DNA of 64,000 nucleotides from Hypericum androsaemum (GCA_963995505.1 OZ023192.1:2324001-2388000); one strand, 5' to 3'; shown: positions 22,243 through 33,995, counted from the stretch's first letter. Program-made: numbers and translations. The notes: generated from the sequence alone by a model not told the origin.

Positions 22243-22896
22243 TCATTGATTGTTCTGTTCATCCTCTCTGCGATGCCATTTTGCTGGGGGGGTTCCAGCT
22301 ACTGTCTTCTCCATGCGAATCTCATTTGCTGCACAGTAATCCTTGAACTCTTGGAGCTCATACTCTCCGCCATTGTCAGATCTCAAACACTTCACATTGA
22401 GACCTGTCTCATTTTCCACAAGGGCTTTCCACTTCTTGAAGGCATCGAAGGCTTCAGACTTATGTTTCAAGAAGTACACCCACAGCTTCCTCGTAGAATC
22501 ATCAATAAAGGTCATGTAATACAACGAACCACCCAAGGATGCCACTGGTGCTGGTCCCCACAAATCACTGTGGACCAACTCAAGCTTCTGCTCCTTTGGA
22601 GATCTGCCAGCTCTCGAAAAACTCACTCTCTTCTGCTTCCCGAAAACACAATCCTCACAGAGTTCCACTTCCACTGTCTTGAGGCCTGGTAGCTTCCCCT
22701 TCGAGCATAGCACTCTCATTCCCTTCTCACTCATGTGACCAAGGCGACTATGCCATAAATCTGCATCATCCGTTGCACCTGCAACATTAATGCTCTCATT
22801 GGTGTTCTTCGTCATATACAAAGTACCCTCATTCAAACCTCGAGCCACCACCCTAGCTCCTTTGGTAATTTTCCATGTCTTGCAACCAAAGGTCAC
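22243..22896 (-). pseudogene. Copia GAG-pre-integrase and integrase core
   Basis: The frame contains LWHSRLGHMSEKGM (pre-integrase, zinc-binding His residues) and the integrase core with HSDLWGPAP and LRSDNGGEY. A run of seven C on the sense strand (plus-strand G at 22286-22292), one more than the conserved frame needs, shifts the frame just before the final catalytic region, and a second shift near 22235 restores it. The frame is also cut from gag-protease by a TAA at 22918-22920. Confidence 0.92.
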
Positions 22897-22917
22897 TGTG
22901 TAACCTTCATCATCTAG

Positions 22918-23973
22918 TTACCCCACGGATAGCAAATTCCTCTTCAACCCAGGAATATGCCTCACCCCTTTCAACAACAACAAAGATCCATTAGGAGTAT
23001 TGATCCGAACATCTCCCATGCCCACAATTTTCAAAGGGTCATCATTCGCTAGATAGACTTTGCCATAATCACCTAGGACATACTTCTCCATCATCCCTGC
23101 ATCACTACAAGAATGAAATGATGCTCCCGAATCCAATACCCACACCTCTAATGGACTGCTCACACTCAAGATCAACGCATCCCCGTGATCTTCCGTTGTT
23201 GCATTTGCAGATTTTTCCTTCTTTGGTGCCGTGCATTGGTCTCTGAAATGACCATATTGTTCACAATTCCAACATTGCATCGAGCTCTTGTCCTTCTTCG
23301 GAGCACCCTTCGATTTAGATCTTGACCTACCCCGGTCCTTCTTCCCCTTCCACTTATTCTCAGACCTTCCCCTGTTACCCATGCTCAAAGCTGAACTCGA
23401 GGCTACTCCGGATTCCTTTCTACGAATCTCCTCACTCATAATCAAATCTCTCACCTCATTTAGCTTGAGCGTTACTTTCCCCGCCGAGGCACTCACTGCC
23501 GTGACCGTGCCATTAAAACTATCGGGTAAAGAACTTAGTAAAATTAGGGCTTGTACCTTATCATCGAAGTCGATCTTAACCGAGCTCAATTGGGCTATCG
23601 TTGCATTGAACTCGTGAAGATGCTTGGTCACCATCGTACCCTCCGCCATCCGAAGGTTGAACAACTTCCTCATCAAGTGAACCTTGTTGGCCGTCGATGG
23701 CTTCTCGTACATCTCGGACAATGTCTCCAACATCTCCTTCGTGGTCTTTGACTTTACTGTGTGCAAGGCCACGTTCCTAGACAAAGACAAGCGCACCACG
23801 CTCATCGCTTTCCGATCTAGGAGCTTCCACTCCTCTTCCTTCATGTCCTCAGGCTTCTTCCCATCAAGCGGCAAGTGCAAGTTTTTGCCATACAAGTAGT
23901 CCTCTACTTGCATCTTCCAGAAGCCATAGTCGACGCCATCGAACTTCTCCACGGGCGATCTCACATCACCCAT
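22918..23973 (-). pseudogene. Copia gag and protease region
   Basis: I start it at the ATG at 23971-23973 because the longer frame opens with GTG. It contains the gag phrase FDGVDYGFWKMQVEDYL, the nucleocapsid knuckle CWNCEQYGHFRDQC (C-x2-C-x4-H-x4-C), and the aspartic protease motif WVLDSGASFHSC. The frame stops at a TAA at 22918-22920, where family members read through into integrase; a C-to-T change would explain it. Codon use is that of an expressed polyprotein and the rest of the frame is intact. Confidence 0.93.
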
Positions 23974-24004
23974 CGTGATTGCTCCCACCACGCCCTAAAC
24001 CCGG

Positions 24005-24016
24005 GCTCTGATACCA
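24005..24016 (-). other. Primer-binding site (initiator tRNA-Met) of the Copia element
   Basis: The minus strand reads TGGTATCAGAGC two bases inside the 5' LTR boundary. It is complementary to the 3' end of plant initiator tRNA-Met. Confidence 0.92.
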
Positions 24017-24018
24017 AT

Positions 24019-24473
24019 TGTTGGGAAACATGAGGGCCCCAAACACCACACGAACAACACCGGAGCTAGAGATCGATGACAAAACACAAAGGAAACTCAC
24101 GCACACAAGAATAAGACACAGAATTTGGTCACCCGGTTCGATCTTAACCGATCTACGTCCGGGGGCGTACCAAGCCAGGAGATTTCACTATATCAAGCTC
24201 GATCTACACTTTAGAGCTTCACTTGCTCAACAATGGTGTTTCTCTCTCTTCTTCTCTCTCTCTCTCTACACACAAGGAAGAAGATACACGAATAGTGACT
24301 GAGAGGTGGGTATTTATAGTGCCCACAGCCTAGGACTATTTGGTGTCGGCAGGGGCAAAATCGTCCACCAGAAATCACATTTCTGGCCTCGGATGAATAG
24401 TGCAGAGTCAACATGTGAACAGTAACTCCGTATATTCAACACGTGAACAGTATCGAAGTCTCCATACCCAACA
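24019..24473 (-). repeat. 5' LTR of the Copia element
   Basis: The 455-bp repeat has termini TGTTGGGAAAC and CCCAACA. On the minus strand it carries a TATAAATACCCACC promoter box followed by a GA-rich leader, as in the solo LTR at 4752-5436. Confidence 0.95.
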
Positions 24474-24478
24474 TGTGT

Positions 24479-25907
24479 TTGTTTTGATGGAGTTGGGTGT
24501 AAAGGTTAAAGTGATAGAGAGGTATTTGGTAAATTTCAAGCGACAAGGTAGACAAATTTTTTTTACTAAATACTGGATCTTATAGTACATTATTTCAAAA
24601 TTTTGGAACTTCTAAGTAACCCTAAAATTTTTATATGATTCTTTATAATTTTACGCGGTTCCAATATGGGAAAGGAATCAATTACTTTCCCGTATTGAAC
24701 CACCATAGAATTGTAGCGGCAGCACAATATGAGAAAGCAATTGTAGGAGTATCACGTTCGTCGAAATTTCCATGTCCGTGCCTGACACGACCCCAAATCA
24801 CACGACGTCTGTGTGACGTTATTTTGATAATCTATGAACGATAATTTAAATTAATCGATGAGAGAGTTATTCTAATTTAACTAGATTTTAAGTTTAAAAT
24901 TTGAAAATACAGTTGTATTAAATATTTGTTGAAAAAGTTTTGCCATCTTTCAAAAATCTAACCCGACTCGTATTTAGATTATCCGATCTATTAAGTCCAG
25001 ATACTAAATGATATAAAAATAAGGTTTTTTGATGACCTACTACCATCTGCTGAAGCACGGACACGTAAACTGCTGTAGCGTCAATCTATTACCAAGTTAC
25101 TGAACCCAAAACAAGACCTGACCAAACAAAAACTATTACCAAGTTTTTTTTAAAATTATTCTATTACCTGGTTGATGCTACTTAGCTGATGTTACATATA
25201 CAATTAATCCCCTAACTTTTTTTTACTACTAATATTCATAATCGAATATCATAGACCATATTTATATGTGACTATATATATTTGAAGATCTGAAGTCAAA
25301 TCTTCCTTAGAAGTATTCAATTTTTTTCTTTTTTAAAAAAAATAAGACAATTTTTTTCTACTTGAACTGAGTCTCAATGATTAATTTCTCTTTTAACTTT
25401 ACTAATGAACCATTATATTAATTTAACAGGCCGTCGCCCGCGCGTTACTCCAAGAAATGATAGACCATAGTTTCATTTGCATCCAATTGGTGCATGCACT
25501 AGATTCCGCAATTGGATAAACACCAATAAACACCCATGTCACTAAATAATAGACAAAGACAAGGATAATTTCCCCGTTTAGATGGCATCATGTACAATTT
25601 TTTTAATCATTGTATGATGTCAAAAAATTAAATTTGAATCAAATATGATATTTAGATGATGACAAAATTTTACCGTCAATTATTTAATCATATTACATTC
25701 TCAAATATTTATACTCGATATCTCTAAATTAAACTAGAATAATTATTCCGTCATTCAAATAACGTACATTTGGAGACGCATCAACGCACAATAGGCGATA
25801 TTATATTTATTTATTGAGACTGATTGACCCTTCACTAAGATGCTATTGACCTTAAAGCATTCCGCGTTTTCTACCCTTTTCCAAGTTGTTTCTTCCACGG
25901 AGAACTC
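24479..25907. other. Intergenic DNA; upstream part of tandem-duplicated segment, copy 1
   Basis: From about 24750 (TTCGTCGAAATTTCCATGTC) this region matches the copy-2 segment starting near 28285, with many gaps, and continues into the gene at 26018. No coding exon was found. Confidence 0.6.
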
Positions 25908-25916
25908 TATATATAA
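25908..25916 (+). promoter_or_regulatory. TATA box of tandem gene copy 1
   Basis: TATATATAA lies in a block (AGAACTCTATATATAATCCC) conserved at the same place in copy 2. It lies about 100 bp upstream of the ATG. Confidence 0.7.
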
Positions 25917-26017
25917 TCCCCCAGCCGGTCTCTGTTGCAATATGCTTAGCCTGCAAGTATAAGTTAGCCTTGAGTTGGTAAACAGAAAGAGGAAAAAGGA
26001 CTAAATAGCAATTTGAC

Positions 26018-26709
26018 ATGAGCTTGATGGGTGAAGGAGGTGTTGAAGAAGAATATGATGATGATGCTTACTACTTGGAGCTGAGGAGGAGGATCCTGCT
26101 TTTAATGGTGGATGATGAGGAGGATGACTGTTTGGAATTGGAAAGGAATTATGGGCAGTGTTGGAACATGTGTAGTAGTGGTTTCCCTATGGCAATACGC
26201 CATCCTGAGTCTACTCAGTTCGAAGATGGATTAATTTGTGCGAGGAGTCGGTGGGAGAGTGAGAAGACAAGAAGCTATGAGGCCCCTAGCTGGATGGTCA
26301 ACTTGTGGAGGAATGGTAATGGAAGTGGTACAGGGAATGGAACTGGGGTGTTCATTCCCCAGGTGGTCAAACCCACGAGAAGGCAGAGACCAGGTAATTA
26401 ATTAAATTACATTTGGAAATTTAGCTGATGATTTTGCTTCATTTATGTAATTGGAATGATTAGAGTCTGTGTGGGTTAATATTCCAATTTTGAAAACTAT
26501 AAGAGCTAATGAACCAATTTTGAGTACAAGCTCTTCGTTCCAGTTTTTTCTGTAACTGGATTCTTCGGAACCACAAAAAATCCTTTGATAGAATGGAATT
26601 CTCAAAGTACGGTCGTAAATAACATTTTAATTCTCTTTTTCCTGCAGGGAGGAAAATGAAATCATCAGGAAGAAGGATACACCAGCGAGTTTCTAGAGAG
26701 GGATTATGA
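26018..26709 (+). CDS. Small two-exon protein of unknown function, tandem copy 1
   Basis: Exons are 26018-26393 and 26648-26709. Joined they give 438 nt, 145 residues, stop TGA at 26707-26709. The first exon read through would stop six bases into the intron, but the donor CAG|GTAATT and acceptor CTGCAG|GG are both present, and the exon-2 sequence is conserved in copy 2. The protein has an acidic N-terminus (VEEEYDDDAYY), a second acidic patch (MVDDEEDD), a Cys/Trp motif YGQCWNMCSSGFPM, the conserved core SYEAPSWMVNLWRNG, a Gly/Asn-rich stretch, and a strongly basic C-terminus (RRQRPGRKMKSSGRR). No signal peptide or membrane segment is visible. I do not recognise the family and assign no function. 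Confidence 0.8.
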
Positions 26710-27334
26710 ATTATCACCTGCTTGATGACGAAGTGGTACCTAGCTAGGGACAAATTTCAGGACATGCAAGGCTTGCGGTCCAATATTTTGTGTCCTAGCA
26801 AAAAAAATAGACCAAGACAAGACAGAGTTCACTAGCTTATGGGATGCTCAATTAGGACAGCGACTCTTGCAGTATTAAGTTGATGTAAATAACGAGAAAT
26901 GGACTTAAGACTTTTAGTGTGTTTTGCAAGTATATGGAAGCTCCGTAAATTTAATAATTTTGCCTATTTAAGTAATGAGTGTCGAGTTTTTCATTTTTTT
27001 TCTTATTTTTTAATTCGTAAAATTTAAACTCAAAATCTAGATAAATATATTCAATTGAAAGTGTTCCAGGATCCTTTCTTCAAATAGAAATAAAATACAT
27101 AATGCGTGAGAAGGGAAACGAGAAAGATAATAATTCTAGCCGATTTGGTCTGTTGAAAATTACTTTGTAATCTATATTTATCAAGCATGGAATATTAATG
27201 TCTTTTTTTCGTGCTTTCTTTAGTACAGTTTACATTGAATTGTACCTCTGCTACTTCGTCCACGGAGTTTCAATTTTGCAAAATTTTCCTCCTGGTTGAG
27301 ACCGGCTAAATCAAAATTATTTAAGCAATTTTTG
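26710..27334. other. 3' flank of tandem copy 1
   Basis: This region matches 29760-30420 downstream of copy 2 (GACCAAGACAAGACAGAGTT; GAGAAAGATAATAATTCTAG). Both tandem units therefore include the terminator region. Confidence 0.6.
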
Positions 27335-27640
27335 CATCTGCCGTGAAATTTTCAATTTTTGTTTTGGTGCTTATAAAGATGAAATGGATCTAATCCACTT
27401 CAGAAAACGTGACAATCCTATCCTGAAACCTTTTTCCCGTAATCTTCTCCAGAAATTGGATCATAATATACAACGTTATCCCAATGTCTCGTTGACCGAC
27501 CTTGAGAAATGCTATGTCAATCCGTCTTCATTGCACAGGACCAACGACTCAGGTCAATGCAATAATTTAGGGAACAATAATTATCTGCAATATGTTACAT
27601 AGCTATTAGCATGGAGTATTAAATATCAGTAAATTTGTCA
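27335..27640 (+). repeat. Intact copy of the dispersed 300-bp repeat
   Basis: This is the unsplit counterpart of 14752-14938 plus 17036-17165. The junction AAATGCTA occurs once, at about 27507-27514. No coding capacity or inverted termini were identified. Confidence 0.8.
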
Positions 27641-28357
27641 TCTTCCAAAAATTAATTTGATATTTCGTTAAAATATGTTAAGAAAATCTTAAGCTATTTG
27701 ATTCTACTATTCGTATCAATAAGGTGTACATAATTGTCTATAACACATTTTGAAAGAACTCCAAGGTTATGTATGTTTCGTCTGAAAAAAATTCAGGATG
27801 AGTGACCTCCTAGAAAGTTCTCATGATGCGTGTGGATGATGGCAAAATACGCTGAAAAAAGCTCGTGTTAGTACGTAGAGACAGTTTGATCGTAACACCC
27901 ACCCGACTCGAATTTCGATTAGTCGACGCCATAATTTCCACTTAAATTTAGCAAGGAGTGAGACAATCCCACTTAAATTTTAATTGTTTACAAAATACAT
28001 ATGAAATTTGACAAAATTTTGGAAGGAGTGAAATTATAAATTCCCCTTACTGACTTTCTTTATTTTTCCTATTAAAATACTTAATATATAGCATTAATTA
28101 AAAATATTATTTTCCTCCTTGGAATATTTTTTATCTCCTCCCTGGGTCTCAACTCAAAACGATGCTATATACGGTGTTAAAATTTGGTGTCATTCTTTGC
28201 ATCCTGTTTTTTCCAATATAGATTAGTCCACCTATTAATTTAATTTAATTTAATGTGATCTGAAAGCAATAATAGGAGTGGAGTATGTTCGTCGAAATTT
28301 CCATGTCCGTGCCTGATACGATCCCAAACCACACGCCCTTTGTCTAACGTTACTTTA
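27641..28357. other. AT-rich intergenic DNA between the tandem genes
   Basis: Nothing coding. From about 28285 the duplicated segment (copy 2) begins. Confidence 0.5.
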
Positions 28358-28535
28358 GGGGTTGGATTTAGGGACGAGACATGTCGCACTAAAATGAATC
28401 AAATAATTTTGATTTTAGACATAATTTTTTATGAATGTCAGATCTCTAGACACTATTTTTAATAAAATTTAATGGTCCAAACGAAATCCTCTCCGTAGTG
28501 ACGATTTTTATGTTGTCCCTACTCAATCCAAAATC
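28358..28535. mobile_element. Short Mutator-type MITE, family C
   Basis: The ends are GGGGTTGGATTTAGGGAC and GTCCCTACTCAATCCAAAATC. The internal phrase AATGTCAGATCTCTAGACAC is shared with 55075-55256 and 61891-62072. The flanks GTTACTTTA and GTTACTACT give an imperfect 9-bp duplication. It sits in copy 2 of the tandem segment; copy 1 lacks it. Confidence 0.75.
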
Positions 28536-29030
28536 GTTACTACTGTGATGTCCTCCTAATACATTCTGTTGAGGCATGGACACGTAAACTACTCTAGCGT
28601 CAATTATTACCTAGTTGATGCTGTTTATTTAGCTCATGTTACATGTACAATTATTCTCCCCTAGTCACTAACTTAATAATAGACAAAGACAAGGATAATT
28701 TCCCATTTTACAAAATTTTGGTTGATACATTTAATCAACTAATTAATGTTCGAGCTGAGTTGGACTTTTGAATATGCCAAAAATTTTCAGGCTAGTATTT
28801 GTTATACCTCAAACTCGAGATCTCTATATTAACTTAGAACAATTTTTTTCCTATTTACATACTTTCTCGCCGTCCATGTATTATTGGTTGATATAATGTA
28901 CATTTGGAGACGTATCAACGCACAACGGAGATATTTTCCAACTGGATGACCCTTAATTAAGATGCTATTGACCTTAAAAGCATCCCGCGTTTTCTACCAT
29001 TTTCCAAGTTGCTTCTTCCATGGAGAACTC
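28536..29030. other. Promoter-side DNA of tandem gene copy 2
   Basis: Alignable in pieces with 25020-25905, for example the GACACGTAAACT phrase and the CATTTGGAGACG phrase. No exon was found. Confidence 0.5.
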
Positions 29031-29039
29031 TATATATAA
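29031..29039 (+). promoter_or_regulatory. TATA box of tandem gene copy 2
   Basis: TATATATAA in the same conserved block as copy 1, about 100 bp upstream of the ATG at 29142. Confidence 0.7.
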
Positions 29040-29141
29040 TCCCCCAGCCGGTTTTTGTTGCAATATGCTTAGCCTGCAAATATAAGTTAGCCCTGAGTTG
29101 GTAAACAGAGAGAAAAAAAAAGGACTAAATAGTAATTTGAT

Positions 29142-29759
29142 ATGAGCTTGATGGGTGAAGAATATGATGATGATGCTTACTACTGGGAGCTGAGGAGGAG
29201 GATTCTGCTTTTAATGGTGGATGATGAGGAGGATGATGGTTTGGAATTGGAAAGGAATTATGGGCAATGTTGGAACATGTGTAGTAGTGGTTTCCCTATG
29301 TCAATACGTCATCCTGAGACTACTCGGTTCGAAGATGGATTAGTTTGTGCGAGGAGTCGGTGGGAGAGTGAGAAGACAAGAAGCTATGAGGCGCCTAGCT
29401 GGATGGTCAACTTGTGGAGGAATGGTAATGGAAGTAGTACAGGGAATGGAACTGGGGTGTTCATTCCTCAGGTGGTCAAACCCATGAGAAGGCAGAGACC
29501 AGGTAATTAATTAGATTACATGTGGAAATTAGAATATGATTTTACTTCATGTAATTGGAATGATTAGAGTTTACGTAGGTTAATTCTCGTTTTGAAAAGT
29601 GTAAGAGGTAATTAACAAGTTTCGAATTCAAAATCTTAATTGTACCTTTTAAATAAATATGCTCGTAAATGGCATTTTAATTATTTTTTTCCTGCAGGGA
29701 GGAAAATGAAATCATCAGGAAGAAGGATGCACCAGCAAGTTTCTAGAGAGGAATTATGA
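29142..29759 (+). CDS. Small two-exon protein of unknown function, tandem copy 2
   Basis: Exons are 29142-29502 and 29698-29759. Joined they give 423 nt, 140 residues, stop TGA at 29757-29759. Splice phase and sites are identical to copy 1. Relative to copy 1 it lacks five residues (a GGVEE-type stretch) near the N-terminus and has about a dozen substitutions, most of them mild (for example FPMSIRHPETTRFEDGLVCA). Both frames are intact across two exons. Intron length and sequence have drifted more than the exons, which argues that the protein is under selection. Function is not recognised. Confidence 0.8.
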
Positions 29760-30860
29760 TTTATCATTTGCTTAATGATGAAGTCGGTACCTAGCTTGGG
29801 ACAAATTTCAGGATATTGGGACAAATTAGGATGTAAATATTATTATATATATGGGCCCCGCTCCTCTATTTAAAAAAATAATAACAGAAGTTCAATATTT
29901 TGTGCCCTAGCAAAGCAAAAACAGACCAAGACAAGACAGAGTTCACTAGCTTATGGGATGCTTAATTAGTACAGAGAATCTTGCAGTAGCAAGTTGATGT
30001 AAATAATGAGAAATGGAAGTAAGAACTTCAAGGAGTTTTCCAAGTAAATGGAAGCTCTGTAAATTTATATTTTTGCCTAGTTAACGTAATGAGCGTCGAG
30101 TTTTCCAATATTTTTTCTTATTTTTTAATTCGTAAAATTTGAATTCCAAAAAAAAATTAAAATTTCTTACGACAGGTACAAATTTCTGCTCCCAATCCCA
30201 TTGAACGTGTGTTCCGGGATCCTTTCTTAAAATAGATAAAATACATGACGCGTGAGAAGGAAAACGAGAAAGATAATAATTCTAGCCGGCTTGGTCTGTT
30301 GAAGATTACTTTTGTAATCTATATTTATCAAGAATTGAATATTAATCTTTTTTTTCGTGCTTTCTTTATTACACTTCACATTGAATTGTACCTCTGCTAC
30401 TTGGTCCACGGAGTTTCAATTTTGCGAGGCGCGAATATACTACTGCTAATAAACCGGATCTCTTCAACACACAATAATTTAAAACCGTGGGAAAATGAGA
30501 TTTATACTAAAAATAGGAAAAAAGGTGCAAAGATTTGAACTCCTTCCACTGTTTCTAGCATAAACTCGAAATTCGAGCAAATTCAACTGGTCCAAGTTGA
30601 GTTGTGGTATAATTTGACAAAGTACTAACGCCTATTTACATCTCAGAACTACCCAAACAAGTGGTGTCTTATTTCACTCGATATGTCTCCAGGGGCAATC
30701 ACCGGATTCTGCAGCAAACGACGAGCTTCGTTTAGATTGTGATTCCGACCTCAATCAAACATGGTGAACTTACTAAAATTTGAACCGACCGAAGCGATAA
30801 CGACTGAGATTTGTGGTTGTCGATGCTTAAAACGAAAGACGCCGATCCTTACCGATAAAG
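29760..30860. other. Intergenic DNA between tandem gene 2 and the cyclase gene
   Basis: The first 660 bp are the duplicated 3' flank (matching 26710-27260). The rest is AT-rich and includes the cyclase 3' flank (minus strand). No gene was found. Confidence 0.55.
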
Positions 30861-33092
30861 TTATGCTTTGATGAGAATGCATCTTATCGGTGATCCTTCC
30901 GCACCAAGCAGACGTAGGGGTAAGCAATGGATGGAGTATATACCGGGCTGGACGTCATCAAGTTTAAGACCTTCCACCAGGATATGTTCCTGAAGAATAA
31001 TAAGCACTGAAGTTTGATATCCAATGAAGACAATAGTATTATCCCCTCTAAAGTAGGCCATATAGGATCAAGTTTATCTTAGTAGGCAACTAAGCGCCGA
31101 AGAGTCTTGTTTGGGGAAAAATAGAGAGGTAAACGTTTCGAAGCAAAGGTCATGAAATCAACTTGTAAAATCTTCTTTACCCGGTTTTCAAGGAAGGCTA
31201 GATGTGCTGGAATCAAATCGCTCCAGGCAGCAACAGATAAGTAATCGATCCCTGAAGGAAGATCCAACAGAAAGGTCAAATTTTACAATGTCGGATGTAT
31301 CTGGCAGGAATAGATCACTCCAAGCAGCAACGTATAAGAAACTAATCTCTTTTTCTGCAAGGAATTTATTAAGCATCTTCAAGGCAACAAAGTGCGGACG
31401 GAGAAGAAGAATAACAATCTCAATTGCGGAAAAAGGCCATAAGGTTCTACCAACAAAGACTCCGTGCACTGCAAAAGATGGGAAAAGAACTCACCAACAA
31501 GCTTAACATCAGTATTATCGACCAGCCATTGGGCACCATCTCTAGTAAACCCAACGTAGCTTGTGTCAAACTGTTTCTTGAACATAAGTTTCCTGAAAAG
31601 TTCCACAGCTTCTTTCAAATAATGGACATGTCTAGACTAACAATCAGCGAAGCGGGAACAGAAATCATAAAGTTAGAACAAGCAAGATCACGATGGGTTA
31701 AAACATACCTATCAGTATTTAATGTTCTGAAAAGCACACGGCGCACTCCCTTAGGGATATGCAAGGACTTCATAACTTCAGCTGTAAGATACGAAATCTA
31801 TTACACATGTACAGCAAAGGAAGGATGAAGAAAAGATGAAGTTCTTCAACCATGATGTTGACAAAATTGTACATCATTTACCAGCCATTAACATCCACAA
31901 AATCTTAAGCACGGTGGAGCGAGAGAAAGAGAACTAACCTGTAATGTTGCTATTCCTCGGAACATCAATCAACAAGCCAGGGCCTAGAGAAAATCAATCA
32001 AAAACACTCATCCATCATAGTACATAGTGATTTGCAGGTAAAAAAGATCATAATTCGCATTGCTTCAGAAGATAAATAGAACAAAACAGCTGAACAGATC
32101 CGATATTTGGGCTGTTCCATTCCCGATACCAATCACAGACAATCAAATTAGGGGATCTAAGACAATAATAGTAACTGCTAGAGCTGCTACAAGCCGATCA
32201 ACACTTGCACAAACCATCCCGTTCTCATCTTCCTTAACAGAAACAACTTTCTCAAAAAAGAGCGTACGTTTAAACCTCATAATAAGCGAAATATAACCGA
32301 TCTACGATCAAATCGTTCGGCCAACAACATATTGTGAAAGTTCATACAGCAGATCACATTTCCTATATGACAGTATCTCCGAAATTCAATCTACCATCCG
32401 CCATCTACCGTCCGCCCAGCAATCCGTACAACGTACCTAATTTTAGTAAGCCCTTCTAACATGAAATAGAACACTAACCATCAACTGACACAACCCAAAA
32501 CAAAACCGAACCCAAAAGACAAACTTTAAGCCCTAAATAAGACCCGAAAGTTCCCCTGGAAAAAAAAAAGACCCGAAAGTGCTCGACTGATGCACCGAGT
32601 AAAAAAACACAGCTTTACTTAAAAACCAAGGCCAAAGATCGAATCTTTTTTCGGCCCCTTCGACAACCCAGAGCCCAGTTTACCATTGAGGACGTCGAGG
32701 TCAAGCGTGTCGACGTCGAACCCGGCATCAAAATAGTGGTCGTACACGTGTCCGGGGGCGTCGACGTGGGTCCCCGTGTGGGTGGGAAGTTTCATCTCGG
32801 AGTTGTTGGCCAGCGACCCGTTCTTCATGCTCGCCGGCAGCCACAGGAACTTCCCGATACCGTCCTCCGACTCCCACGACGGCATCTCGCCCGTGTACCG
32901 GTGGCTTATGTCGATGATCCTCCCCCCGCCGTACACCTCCCTCCGGACGGGGACCGGGTCGCCGCCCGCAGTCACGGCAGCGGTGTCGACCGACCCCGGT
33001 ACGACGGGGTAGGCGACGCCGGAGGAGCCTATGGCTGCGAGTGGGGCGAGGAGGAGAGCGAGGAAGAGGAGGGAGATAGTCGCAGTGGCCAT
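30861..33092 (-). CDS. Secreted cyclase-family protein (PF04199), 6 exons
   Basis: Minus-strand exons are 32684-33092, 31939-31983, 31709-31781, 31495-31592, 31181-31251 and 30861-30989. They join to 825 nt, 274 residues, stop TAA at 30861-30863. It belongs to the plant CYCLASE1-4 group of the metal-dependent cyclase/kynurenine-formamidase-like family; the substrate of the plant members is not established. Seen in the sequence: an N-terminal signal peptide (about residues 1-24, [14 protein letters not shown]), the conserved IIDISHRY, the metal-binding [11 protein letters not shown] at residues 105-115, [38 protein letters not shown], and the C-terminal [20 protein letters not shown]. Exon 2 is only 45 nt. 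Splice phases all agree. The likely Arabidopsis counterpart is in the At4g34180 region. An extra first exon lies upstream at 33996-34431. Confidence 0.93.
31290..31354 (-). pseudogene. Relic duplicated copy of cyclase exon 5 inside intron 4
   Basis: The minus strand has an acceptor-like TTGCAG, followed by a frame reading [18 protein letters not shown], which parallels exon 5 ([16 protein letters not shown]). A plus-strand comparison shows the 110-bp blocks at 31195-31260 and 31300-31360 are diverged duplicates. No proper donor or matching phase was found, so it is probably not used. Confidence 0.7.
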
Positions 33093-33995
33093 GTTTTGTT
33101 CTCTCTTTTGTCTGATTCTCTTGTGTTTTGGGGTTTTTGGTTTGCTATGTTTGGTTATATCTAGGTGACAAGCAACGTTTTTATTTATAATATCTCGGAT
33201 ATTATGAACCGACTAATTCAGATAATAATAATTATAGATTAATATCGGAGTAGAATTAAGATCGGATTGGAATATTGATAAAGCGACTGATTTGTCAACA
33301 ATCTTCCAAATATATGAGTGAGGGGGAAGGGGATCAATGGATTTAAATTCCCTTTTCTGATGGGCTCTGAGTTTATCTGAGCACCTGTGGATAAATTCAG
33401 TTATTGGATAGACTTACTTCTCAAAAAAAAGTTATTGGATAGACTTGATAATGGATAATCCTTACCAAGATCTTAGCTATCCAGTATCTACTACAGAAAA
33501 AATTAATGAAAAGAAGTATCTACTAGCAAAAGAAAAAGTATATCTTTTATTTAGAAAAGAAAAGAAAATATGTACCTTTTTTCTTTAGAATTAACTATGT
33601 ACTGTTAGCACTGTTAGTTACCGAACTTAATTTTTAGTAATGTTGTTGGTTTATGCTAGAAAGATATTTAGAGTATTTAGGTGTCAAAATTTGCACACCA
33701 AATATTTCTTTTTAGAAAATTTTCAACAAAAATTTAACACTTCAATATTATTTAAGATATTCGAATTCAAGACCTGATCAAAGTAAAATAACATAATCAC
33801 CGATCTACATAACAACGTCTCAACCAAACCACCATATAACCCTCGGGTCAAAAAAATAATAACCCTCGGACTTTACCACACAATTATATACAAACAGTAA
33901 TTAGCCATCAAAACTCCGAAATCTGGCCTCTCTTATTTTCTAATACATCTTATTATAAAAAATATTATAAGCAAGAAGATCAGTATAATACGTAC
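33093..33995. other. Between the two cyclase first exons; no further exons seen
   Basis: AT-rich DNA. I searched the minus strand for the exon 2-6 motifs ([43 protein letters not shown]) and found none. It holds the promoter of the gene starting at 33092. Confidence 0.65.

Larger units (their letters stand above)
19529..24473 (-). mobile_element. Copia LTR retrotransposon, full length, minus strand
   Basis: The 4945-bp element is flanked by a perfect 5-bp target duplication, TGTGT (19524-19528 and 24474-24478). LTRs lie at 19529-20025 and 24019-24473. On its sense (minus) strand the order is 5' LTR, primer-binding site for initiator tRNA-Met (TGGTATCAGAGC), gag with CCHC knuckle, protease, integrase, reverse transcriptase, RNase H, purine-rich tract, 3' LTR. 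That order (integrase before RT) defines Copia; the proteins resemble the Tnt1-94 type. By eye the LTRs differ by about seven substitutions over 455 bp plus a CT-repeat difference and a 42-bp tail duplication in the 3' LTR. This suggests a fairly young insertion. Coding lesions make it non-autonomous. Confidence 0.96.

Noticed and set aside
32736..33164. Plus-strand frames over cyclase exon 1, and similar ones at 34048-34469
   Set aside because: Antisense shadows of the two cyclase first exons.
33093..33995. A complete second cyclase gene
   Set aside because: No exon 2-6 motif can be found between the two first exons.
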